11,001 bases of DNA from positions 1 through 11,001 of the forward strand of contig JBBQUP010000105.1 in NCBI GenBank assembly GCA_038212305.1, in the 5' to 3' direction. Below the pieces are notes generated by a model. That model saw only the letters and a program-made list of their open reading frames with translations, did not search any database and was not told where the DNA came from. Every line of letters begins with the position of its first letter. The first letter of the stretch is position 1. Positions 1 through 7,426 of the stretch are shown here, piece after piece. This DNA comes from JBBQUP01 sp038212305. GTDB lineage: Bacteria; Bacteroidota; Bacteroidia; Bacteroidales; Marinilabiliaceae. The translations under genes and the position numbers were made by a program.

Positions 1-1794
1 AATAAATTCGTCGGTTCCAATCCGGGCAAAACCGGCGAAATTTTCAGGATTTATCAGGACGGCTGTACCCAAACTTCCGTGAATAGAATCCATTTGTTCC
101 CAGACCGATAATACACCAAGTTTTTTATCCTGAAAGACTTCCTGTTTCCCATAAGTCGTAAGTCCTATTGCGACCGTTAATTCCTGATTTTGATCGCTTT
201 TCAGGGTGCTTGTCACTTTGAAAAGGTTTGTTCCAAGTTGCATCTCCACCTTTTTTTGCTCTTCAATTTTCAGATCCAGAACATTCCATGTTTGGTACAA
301 AACTTCAAAAGCAATTTTGTTTTTTTGGTTCTGAAGGATTTTAAAAGAATCGAAAGTTTCAGATGAATAAGGTTTCCCATCGATCAAGATGGCCAGACCC
401 CCGCAACCCAGATTTTTCGTCATGTGGTAAAAATCGCATCCTTCACCACGATCGGTATGGTAGTCTTTTCCTTCCGCATTCAATTTGTACCATTTGTCAA
501 TAATAGGGTAATCAACCGATTTTGCCCAGATATCGACACCGCTGCGCACTTTTTCGCGAACAGTTGGCCCACCGTAAACACGAAATCCAATCCGGTCGTT
601 TTCCCACGAAAGATCAACTCCACGGGCTGGAGTAATGTAGGTTCTTGGTATTTTGGTCGAATCGACCGGAACATAAAAGCCCAACTTATTTAAGGGTTTT
701 ATTTCTTCCATACCCATTTTTAAGGCTTGTGTATATGCCAGTACCACTGGTCCGAAAGCATGGTAATCATTCAATTTCCATTTGGTGTTTTTATAGTCGT
801 CTTTGGTTCCTTTTCCAGGGCATAAACAACCGATGCAGGTATTACTCACCGATCCTTCAGGTGAAATGTAATCGAGATAGCTTCTGAGTCCCAGCATCAG
901 GTTTTTTTTGTATTTCGTATCAAGCAAACCTTTTTCAAGCATGATACCCAAACCATAAAGGAAAATTCCACTTCCTGAAGTTTCAATATACGAAGTTGGA
1001 TCACTCATTTCCTGATGCCACAGACCTTGCTTGTCCTGATATTTAAGGATTGCAGCAAAGAACTGTTTGGCTAACCCAACAACCTCTTGCCGTTTGGGAT
1101 GCGATTCGGGCAAGTCCCTGACCAGAATAGCAAGGGAAAAAGCGCCCCATCCATTTCCACGACTCCAGTTATCCTCCGAGATCTTGCCTTCACCCTGAAA
1201 GCCTCTTCCCTGATGTAAAAGTCCGGTTTTCTCATCTTTCAGAATCCTGAAAAGTTCCAAAGTTTCGAATACGGCAAAGTCGACATATTCTGGGTTGTTC
1301 AACTTCAGGCCTGAATAAAGCAAATAGGGAGTCACCGCAAAAGCCACATCAATAAACACCTGATGGGTTGCGAATTTGGCGGTCATTAATCCTTCGGGCG
1401 AACGCTTTTGCTCCTCCATCATTTTTTCGGCAATAATGGCAACCTGATCGTCTAATTTATTTGTTGCCCCTTTCCATGCCAGGTAAGCAGCGCCGGAGCC
1501 TCCGGCTTGGTATGAAATAAAATTTCCGGTAGAACTGGTTTCACCTGAACCAAATTTTGCAAGTGCATCAACAACCTGATTCAATGCTTTTTTATTATGA
1601 TTCAGCAAAGCAAATTCGCTCATTCCATGAAGCAATAAAGTTCCGGGATAAGTGCTAATATCCATGTGCTGCTTACCCATTTCAAATGCACGTTTCACAA
1701 TTTCGCAACTGGAGACCTTTGGGGAATTTTGAGCCAAAATACTTCCGGTGAACGAGCAGCAGCTAAAAAGAATTAAAGAAATTGATTTGATCAT
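1..1794 (-). CDS. GH88/GH105-type unsaturated uronyl hydrolase fused to DUF4861-like region (3' end cut by window)
   Basis: An open frame of 598 codons runs from ATG at 1794 to the window edge with no stop, so the C-terminus is missing. Residues 1-22 form an export signal (basic start, hydrophobic core, SILA then QN). An LFSC at 9-12 leaves a lipoprotein reading possible. Residues about 25-370 resemble the alpha/alpha-barrel GH88/GH105 hydrolases: HQVFID with Asp149 where the family's catalytic Asp lies, RGNGW at 212-216, ETS at 271-273 and NDYHAFG at 342-348. Such enzymes hydrate and release the 4,5-unsaturated uronyl residue left by polysaccharide lyases. Residues about 375-598 (GFRVYGG near 403, HTDRGEG near 446, then a CGG-rich stretch) resemble DUF4861, of unknown role. 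It is separated from susD by a terminator, so it probably has its own promoter. Family assignment is firm; the substrate is not known. Confidence 0.88.
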   Translation of the reverse strand, partial: MIKSISLILFSCCSFTGSILAQNSPKVSSCEIVKRAFEMGKQHMDISTYPGTLLLHGMSEFALLNHNKKALNQVVDALAKFGSGETSSTGNFISYQAGGSGAAYLAWKGATNKLDDQVAIIAEKMMEEQKRSPEGLMTAKFATHQVFIDVAFAVTPYLLYSGLKLNNPEYVDFAVFETLELFRILKDEKTGLLHQGRGFQGEGKISEDNWSRGNGWGAFSLAILVRDLPESHPKRQEVVGLAKQFFAAILKYQDKQGLWHQEMSDPTSYIETSGSGIFLYGLGIMLEKGLLDTKYKKNLMLGLRSYLDYISPEGSVSNTCIGCLCPGKGTKDDYKNTKWKLNDYHAFGPVVLAYTQALKMGMEEIKPLNKLGFYVPVDSTKIPRTYITPARGVDLSWENDRIGFRVYGGPTVREKVRSGVDIWAKSVDYPIIDKWYKLNAEGKDYHTDRGEGCDFYHMTKNLGCGGLAILIDGKPYSSETFDSFKILQNQKNKIAFEVLYQTWNVLDLKIEEQKKVEMQLGTNLFKVTSTLKSDQNQELTVAIGLTTYGKQEVFQDKKLGVLSVWEQMDSIHGSLGTAVLINPENFAGFARIGTDEFI

Positions 1795-1830
1795 GATTTC
1801 ATTTATTACGTCTTAAAGGATTGATCTCAT

Positions 1831-1846
1831 TAATTGAATTCAATTA
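1831..1846. promoter_or_regulatory. 16-bp perfect palindrome upstream of the hydrolase gene
   Basis: TAATTGAATTCAATTA is its own reverse complement. It lies 36 bp upstream of the hydrolase start codon and downstream of the susD terminator, where an operator or 5' leader would sit. No convincing -7/-33 promoter pair was found nearby. It could be an operator or a chance AT-rich palindrome. Confidence 0.35.
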
Positions 1847-1928
1847 GAATAACTAAACTGAAAGAAAATATAACGGCATTAAAACAATAATAGATTGATG
1901 GAAATTGATTCGCTTTATATAAATTAAA

Positions 1929-1957
1929 CAAGGCCCCACCAAAAAGGTAGAGCCTTG
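1929..1957 (-). terminator. Rho-independent terminator after the susC-susD pair
   Basis: Read on the minus strand, CAAGGCTCTACC and GGTGGGGCCTTG form a 12-bp stem (two G-U pairs) around a TTTTT loop, followed by TTTAATTTATAT. It begins 26 nt after the susD stop codon. The plus-strand version loses pairing at the two G-U positions, so the hairpin is oriented for minus-strand transcription. It separates susD from the hydrolase gene. Confidence 0.8.
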
Positions 1958-1983
1958 AATTTTCCTATCGAACTAAACTAATT

Positions 1984-3711
1984 CTAATTGTAACCCGGAT
2001 TTTGCACCAATACAGCATCTTTATTGGCTTCAATTTCTCTATCAGGAATAGGCGCTAAATTATGGAAATCCTGAATATTACCCGCATTTTGAGGGTTATG
2101 CAAACGTACTCTTTCAACTAATTTTCCAGTACGTGATAAGGTAAGCCTACGTTGTTCTTCGTAAACCAGTTCTCTAGCTCGCTCATCTAAAATATAATCG
2201 ATGGTTACTGCATCATCAGCAACAGGGGTTGCTTTTGCACGGTCACGCACCACATTAATATCCTTTGCAGCATTCACTTTATCATCATTACCAAGATAGG
2301 CTTCAGCTCTTACCAAATAAGTTTCCGCCAAACGAAGAATATACATATCGTGGAAAGTCGTTCCTGCGCTAGCTGATAAGATATTCAAAGCTTTATTCTC
2401 AAAAACTCCATCTGGATGTTGGCCAGGGGTTGTTAATTTAGTAGGATATGGATACCATCTCCAATTATTAGCTTTCCAAGTTGGACTATTTAAAGTTCCA
2501 TTAGGTAAAACAGCACTTAAACCATAATAAGCTGATGCAGGATTGTTATAAACTAAATCTCGAACAATATTATGCGGAGCATTACGTATATCGTTATTAA
2601 AATCGCTTGCCCACAATTCATTCAAAAAGAAATTGGTACATTTAATGAATGATACTCCGCGCCCGCCTCCATTATAATCTGAATATGGCTTGGTTGTCAT
2701 TCCCTGCTTATTTGCAGGATCAAGCATGCTTAGCCATCCAGCAGGGTTACAATTACGTTCCCATCTGTTTGCATTGCCTTTCGCACTTTCTAATAAACCT
2801 CCCGGTATATCATTTTCCATCTGAGCCACCCAAAGTGCTTCTTGATTTCCACTTTTTCTGTTTTGGTTTCCCACCTGAAATAAATCCCAAAATGGATCGC
2901 CCGGTTTGGTAAATTTAAGTAAAGCATCGTAAGGATTCTGAGTAGCACGAGAGCCAAATCGGGTGGTCATTAGTTTGGTATTGGCATCGTTAATTGCAAC
3001 TGATGCGGCTGCGATGGCTTCATCATATTTCCCAACCGCAATTAAAGTTTCGGCCAAATAATGTTGTGCAACAACATTGGAAACTTTACCGTCAACCACT
3101 TTATCAATTGTTGGTAGTCCATTAGCTGCATTGGTTAAATCGGCAACAATTTGATTCAAAACATCTTCTTTTGAAGCTCTTACAAAATCAGCTTTTGGAG
3201 CAGATAGTTCTTCAACAACTAAAGGTACACCACCAAACAAATAAACCAAGTTTCTATAGGCAAAGCCCCTGAAAAATTTAGCTTCAGCTTCAACTTGAAT
3301 TTTTTCAGTTTCTGTTAATGCTGATGCTTCTATTCGTGTCAACATGGTATTTGCATTGGAAATTATCTTATACCAATCTCTCCATAGTTGATAAATTTCC
3401 CACTTAGAAGGAATGAAAACAGTTGCATAGTCACCCAGTCGATCAGCAGTACCTCTGCCGCATACGATAATATCAGTCCCCAATAAGTTAAAGGTATTTT
3501 CGTATTCATCTCCATTATACTGAATAGCGCGAACTCGTGAATAGAGGTCAGCAAATCCAGCATTATAATTAACCATGGTTACATATGAATTCTCCGGACT
3601 ATAAAAATCCTTTGGGACTTCATTTAAAAAATCTTGTTCGTTACATGCCACAACGAGCGAAAACAAGAAAATAAACAGTCCGTATTTTATATTTTTTATT
3701 GTATTTTTCAT
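1984..3711 (-). CDS. SusD/RagB-like glycan-binding outer-membrane lipoprotein
   Basis: This 575-residue protein is of normal SusD length. Residues 1-23 form a lipoprotein signal ending in LVVAC, with Cys23 as the predicted lipid-anchored residue. The SusD fold is shown by the N-terminal helical hallmark AKFFRGFAYRNLVYLFGGVP at about 144-163, a RLAETYLVRAEAYLG repeat near 460, ILDERARELVYEEQRR near 507, and the typical ending APIPDREIEANKD...QNPGYN. SusD proteins sit on the cell surface as a lid over the SusC transporter and bind oligosaccharides. The start codon lies 20 bp after the susC stop, so the two are surely co-transcribed, and a terminator follows the gene. SusD sequences are very diverse, so the ligand cannot be read from the sequence. 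The frame looks intact. Confidence 0.95.
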   Translation of the reverse strand: MKNTIKNIKYGLFIFLFSLVVACNEQDFLNEVPKDFYSPENSYVTMVNYNAGFADLYSRVRAIQYNGDEYENTFNLLGTDIIVCGRGTADRLGDYATVFIPSKWEIYQLWRDWYKIISNANTMLTRIEASALTETEKIQVEAEAKFFRGFAYRNLVYLFGGVPLVVEELSAPKADFVRASKEDVLNQIVADLTNAANGLPTIDKVVDGKVSNVVAQHYLAETLIAVGKYDEAIAAASVAINDANTKLMTTRFGSRATQNPYDALLKFTKPGDPFWDLFQVGNQNRKSGNQEALWVAQMENDIPGGLLESAKGNANRWERNCNPAGWLSMLDPANKQGMTTKPYSDYNGGGRGVSFIKCTNFFLNELWASDFNNDIRNAPHNIVRDLVYNNPASAYYGLSAVLPNGTLNSPTWKANNWRWYPYPTKLTTPGQHPDGVFENKALNILSASAGTTFHDMYILRLAETYLVRAEAYLGNDDKVNAAKDINVVRDRAKATPVADDAVTIDYILDERARELVYEEQRRLTLSRTGKLVERVRLHNPQNAGNIQDFHNLAPIPDREIEANKDAVLVQNPGYN

Positions 3712-3731
3712 ACTATTTAAAGTTTTAAGAG

Positions 3732-6700
3732 TTAAAAAGAAATTTCAACACCTGCTGAAAAAGATTTCATTACCGGTAAAGTCGGAAAATGTGTAAATTT
3801 ATTCGCATTATCTTCTTCATCATTTCGAATACCCTGACCAGTTTCAGGATCCCATCCATCCCATTTTGTAAAGGTGAGTAAATTTTTGCCACTTACAAAT
3901 ATTTTGAATCCACCAAGCCCATAGCGGCTTGCAAACTCAGGCTTTAAGCTGTAAGCTAACGAAATATCCTGAAGTCTTACAAAGCTTCTAGAATAATACG
4001 CTGTACCTCCAATTGCTGTTGGCGACCATGAAACAGGATATTTTCCATTGGGGTTAGAAACCGACCAGTAATCGTAAAAATTGAACCAGTTTAGGTTTTG
4101 AGCAGTACCTGTTGTTCCAGGCATTCCATCTGGGTTATTTCCCTTTAAGTAGCCATCTTTTCCTCCTTGAATTGAGTTAACAAAAACCCGTAAAGTGAAA
4201 TTCTTATATGCAAATGTATTTTGAATTCCAAAAGAATAGGCAGGCTCTTTACGACCTAGTATTATCTTGTCATCATCATTAATAGCATATGCGGCCTCAG
4301 GGTTTTCTTTTTGGTTCTGATCAACAATCCTATATCTTCCTAAACCATAACCAGCAGGACGTACATCTGCTAACTGATAAATGCCATTAATTTGATGATC
4401 ATAAATGGCTCCAGTTGATTCACCAATAAATAAATTACTAGCAGTTAAATCATCCTCTATACCATCGCCATTGAGGTCTTCGCCCAATAACGAGACAATT
4501 TTATTTTTGTTAGTAGCGAAATTCACATCCAGATTCCATGTAAAATTTGAGGTTTTAACCGGTGTTGTTTGTATCGCAAACTCCAACCCCTCATTAGCTA
4601 ATTCACCTAGATTTGTTTTAATTGTGGTAAAGCCTGTTAAACTTGGTAAAACTTTACTCCATAACAAGTCCACAGTTTTTGTTTTGTAATATTCCACATT
4701 ACCTCGAATCCGATTGTGAAGTATAGCAAAATCAAGTCCGACGTTATAACCAGCAGTTTTTTCCCATCCCAAATCGTAATTCGGTAAGGAGGAGACTGAT
4801 TGGCCTAATGTAGTAGCTCCACCGTCACCAAAAACATATGCTGAAGTTTCTGCTGAACTAATTTTGGCAAGTGATGAATAACGATTGCTTAGGTTGCCAT
4901 TTATCCCATAACTTCCTCTTATTTTAAGATATTCAATAACAGGCAATTTTCCCTTAAAGAATGATTCTTCAGACACAACCCAACCAGCTCCAACAGATGG
5001 GAAGATGGCAGTTTTATTGTTCTTGGAAAATCCGCTAAACCCATCTCTACGAACAGTTCCAGTTAACAGATATTTGTTCTTGAAATTATAATTTGCACGC
5101 GCCATTTGATAAATTGACGCCTCAGACCAAGCATCAGAATTCAAGTCCCGAATAATAGCTTGCTCAAGACTATTGTATGACAATCCCAAATTAGGGTAAT
5201 TTGCACCTTCTGCCCTGGTGGATTCGTAATCAACAGTATTATAACCAGTTACCAAAGTCAATTTAATTGAATGATCCTGATTTATTTTCTTATCGTATGT
5301 AAGAATATTGTCCAACACTGCGTCAATCGTTGAATTATTGGATTTATAAGCAGTTCCAGTTGAATTATCCCCATATATATTGCTGTTTGCATGATAACTT
5401 GTACGTAAATTATTACTGTAATTTATCTGATAAGTAAGCCCCTTAACCTTAGGAATTGAAAGGATGGCAAAGAAATTACCTGAAAAATTATTATTTGTTT
5501 CTTTATCATCTGCTGTTGTAGCTAAAAATGGGTTTAATTGATAACTATTAAAAGGATTAACAATATATTTACCATTTTCGTCTTTCGGATTCCTCAGTGG
5601 TGAAGAGTATGTCAAACCCTCCATATTAGGAGCGATTCCTGAATAATCAGTAAATGAACCAAAAACATTAGCACCAATAGTAAGCCAATTGGTAACATCT
5701 GTTTTTATATTAATACGAATAGAATTTCTTTCGTATGTATCGTTCATAATAAATCCCTTTTGATCAGTATGTCCGCCAGAAAGAAAATAAGTTGTATTCT
5801 CTGTTCCTCCTCTAATACTTAACTGATTATCGATGATGTAACCAGGAGAGGTAGCTTCGCCGTACCAGTCAAAATCGTTTCCTGCATTGAGTCCATCAAG
5901 ATAATTCGGATGTAATTCTGAATTAATGGCAGGATCCCAAGTTGGATTAGGTTGTGTATAATCAGGTCCAATATAAGAACGTAGATATTCGATATCCCTA
6001 ACTTTTTGCATCGTCTCGTCACGATTTAGTAAGCGAGCATTGTTAGTAGGAGTTTGGGTAGAAAAGGAAGATGTAAAATTAATGACAGGCTTTTTTTGCG
6101 CAGTTCCTCTTTTCGAGGTAATCAAAAACACCCCATTGGCTGCCTGAGCACCATAAATTGCCATACTACTGGCATCTTTCAACACATCCACCGATTGAAT
6201 ATCAGAAGGATTGATATCTGACATTCTCCCCCGGTAAATAATACCGTCAAGTACAATCAATGGACTTGTATTACCATCTAAGGTTGTTACACCTCTCACT
6301 TGAATAGATGGATCTTCTCCTGCAGTTGTAACCTGCCCGATTTGAATTCCGGGAACAGATCCTTTTAATGATTGCATAATACTGGTATTGGGCGATTCGC
6401 GGAAAGCTTCAATGTTTGCGGAAACAGCAGCTCCAGTTAAGTCGCTTTTTTTCATTGTTCCGTAACCCACCGCAATCACTTCATCTAAACCAATAACATT
6501 AGCACTTAAACTAACATTAAGTGCTTTACCAGTAAATGTAGCTTCTAATGTATTATATCCGATAAATGAGAACACAATAACATCGCCTTTGGTAGCTGAT
6601 AAATTATAATTACCATTCACATCGGTTATTGTTCCAATGGTTGTGCCTTTAATAGAAACATTTATACCTGGTGCAGGCCCATCATCTAATTTAACAACAC

Positions 6701-6809
6701 CAGTCACTGTTTCCTGAGCAAAACTCGGCAAAACCAGCACTAGAAGGCAGAATAAGAGCGAAAACAATCGTTTTCCTCGTTGGTAAAAATTCAATCTAAT
6801 TTCTTTCAT
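3732..6809 (-). CDS. SusC/RagA-like TonB-dependent outer-membrane transporter
   Basis: This 1025-residue protein has normal length for the family. Residues 1-31 form a Sec signal (RGKR, long hydrophobic stretch, SFA before QE). Residues about 33-103 are a carboxypeptidase-regulatory-like Ig fold (TGVVKLDDG, GTTIGTITDVNGNY, SFIGY). A TonB-box-like segment follows (DEVIAVGYGTMKKSDLTG, 109-126), then the plug (about 127-235, with VRGV, PLIVLDGI, DVLKDASSMAIYG and NGVFLITSKRG) and a long beta-barrel ending in aromatic SAGVEISF. It imports glycan fragments into the periplasm using TonB-ExbB-ExbD energy, paired with SusD just downstream. It is not of the longer type with an N-terminal sigma-factor-signalling domain, so regulation probably comes from a regulator encoded elsewhere. 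Its leader is AT-rich without a clear Shine-Dalgarno, as is usual in this phylum. The frame is intact. Confidence 0.96.
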   Translation of the reverse strand: MKEIRLNFYQRGKRLFSLLFCLLVLVLPSFAQETVTGVVKLDDGPAPGINVSIKGTTIGTITDVNGNYNLSATKGDVIVFSFIGYNTLEATFTGKALNVSLSANVIGLDEVIAVGYGTMKKSDLTGAAVSANIEAFRESPNTSIMQSLKGSVPGIQIGQVTTAGEDPSIQVRGVTTLDGNTSPLIVLDGIIYRGRMSDINPSDIQSVDVLKDASSMAIYGAQAANGVFLITSKRGTAQKKPVINFTSSFSTQTPTNNARLLNRDETMQKVRDIEYLRSYIGPDYTQPNPTWDPAINSELHPNYLDGLNAGNDFDWYGEATSPGYIIDNQLSIRGGTENTTYFLSGGHTDQKGFIMNDTYERNSIRINIKTDVTNWLTIGANVFGSFTDYSGIAPNMEGLTYSSPLRNPKDENGKYIVNPFNSYQLNPFLATTADDKETNNNFSGNFFAILSIPKVKGLTYQINYSNNLRTSYHANSNIYGDNSTGTAYKSNNSTIDAVLDNILTYDKKINQDHSIKLTLVTGYNTVDYESTRAEGANYPNLGLSYNSLEQAIIRDLNSDAWSEASIYQMARANYNFKNKYLLTGTVRRDGFSGFSKNNKTAIFPSVGAGWVVSEESFFKGKLPVIEYLKIRGSYGINGNLSNRYSSLAKISSAETSAYVFGDGGATTLGQSVSSLPNYDLGWEKTAGYNVGLDFAILHNRIRGNVEYYKTKTVDLLWSKVLPSLTGFTTIKTNLGELANEGLEFAIQTTPVKTSNFTWNLDVNFATNKNKIVSLLGEDLNGDGIEDDLTASNLFIGESTGAIYDHQINGIYQLADVRPAGYGLGRYRIVDQNQKENPEAAYAINDDDKIILGRKEPAYSFGIQNTFAYKNFTLRVFVNSIQGGKDGYLKGNNPDGMPGTTGTAQNLNWFNFYDYWSVSNPNGKYPVSWSPTAIGGTAYYSRSFVRLQDISLAYSLKPEFASRYGLGGFKIFVSGKNLLTFTKWDGWDPETGQGIRNDEEDNANKFTHFPTLPVMKSFSAGVEISF

Positions 6810-7289
6810 AAAACCAATTTAAAGTAATTTATAGGAATAATTTTTAATAAAAAAATCTTCACGATAAGTAAATTATCATTGCTTCAATCTGATGTTGTTT
6901 TAAATATCAATTCAAGCATCTAATTTTATTCTACACGAAAAGGTATTTATCTTCATATAAAGGAAGTTAAAGTATTTATACAATTTTTATATTATACTTG
7001 CCATCTATTGTACTATATTTGCAAATAATTGTAGTAAAACGCATAAGAATAGGTATTAAGTATAAGAATCACTTCAATAAAACATACTAAATATCAGACA
7101 ATAAGCTAATTGAGCTAAAATTAAGTTGAAATGTTAAAAATATCATTTTTATTCCCTGAAAAATTTTCAAAATAATCTTTTTGGTATTCAGTTAGAATTT
7201 AACTGTGAGCTATCTTTCCACCATAAATATGAATAGCTGGAATTGTTTCCTGAAATATTCATGGGGTCGATGGAGATGCAGCTAAATAT
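6810..7289 (-). promoter_or_regulatory. Long susC upstream region / leader
   Basis: This is 480 bp of very AT-rich sequence between the susC start and the terminator of the preceding gene. It must hold the susCD promoter, but no perfect minus-strand TAnnTTTG is present; the nearest are one-mismatch forms such as TACCTTTT and ATTATTTG. The only notable structure is the motif block at 6998-7035, described separately. No convincing small ORF was seen. The length leaves room for an operator, an untranslated leader or a small RNA, none of which can be confirmed here. Confidence 0.5.
6998..7035. promoter_or_regulatory. Candidate regulator site upstream of susC (copy 1 of a shared motif, plus a 21-bp-spaced direct repeat)
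   Basis: The block TTGC-N5-ATTG-N2-CTATATTTGCAA (6998-7024) recurs without gaps at 9175-9201, upstream of the lyase-like gene, in the same orientation. It also contains ATTGTACT (7007-7014) and ATTGTAGT (7028-7035), a direct repeat with 21-bp period, about two helical turns. That spacing is familiar for AraC-family DNA-binding domains, including those of hybrid two-component PUL regulators. TATATTTG (7014-7021) also matches the plus-strand -7 consensus, but no -33 element lies at the right distance. A shared operator is therefore the preferred reading. No binding evidence exists. Confidence 0.4.
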
Positions 7290-7325
7290 AAAAAGGGGCT
7301 ATCTCATTTAAGATAGCCCCTTTTT
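7290..7325. terminator. Strong, symmetric hairpin terminator after the beta-helix lipoprotein gene
   Basis: AAAAAGGGGCTATCT and AGATAGCCCCTTTTT form a 15-bp perfect stem around a CATTTA loop, with a G+C-rich core and a U-run on either strand. On the minus strand it lies about 100 nt after the stop of the beta-helix lipoprotein gene and closes that unit before susC. Because it is symmetric it would also stop any plus-strand transcript entering from the susC leader. Confidence 0.88.
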
Positions 7326-7343
7326 ATGCATAATATTATGCAT
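7326..7343. repeat. 18-bp perfect palindrome next to the terminator
   Basis: ATGCATAATATTATGCAT is a perfect palindrome that directly abuts the terminator stem. It has no loop, so it is a poor RNA hairpin; as DNA it looks like a dimeric protein-binding site. It sits between the lyase-like gene stop (7427) and the terminator, an unusual place for an operator. Function unknown. Confidence 0.4.
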
Positions 7344-7426
7344 GTTGGCTTATTCGATGGTGTATATTAAAAAGAGAATGAATTTGATTCCTAATAACAA
7401 ATCCTTTTTTAACTCCCCAAAGGTTA

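Noticed and set aside
3363..3563. Minus-strand out-of-frame ORF inside susD
   Set aside because: It is a shadow in another frame of an intact gene; likewise 5819-6022 inside susC and 8029-8235 inside the lipoprotein gene.
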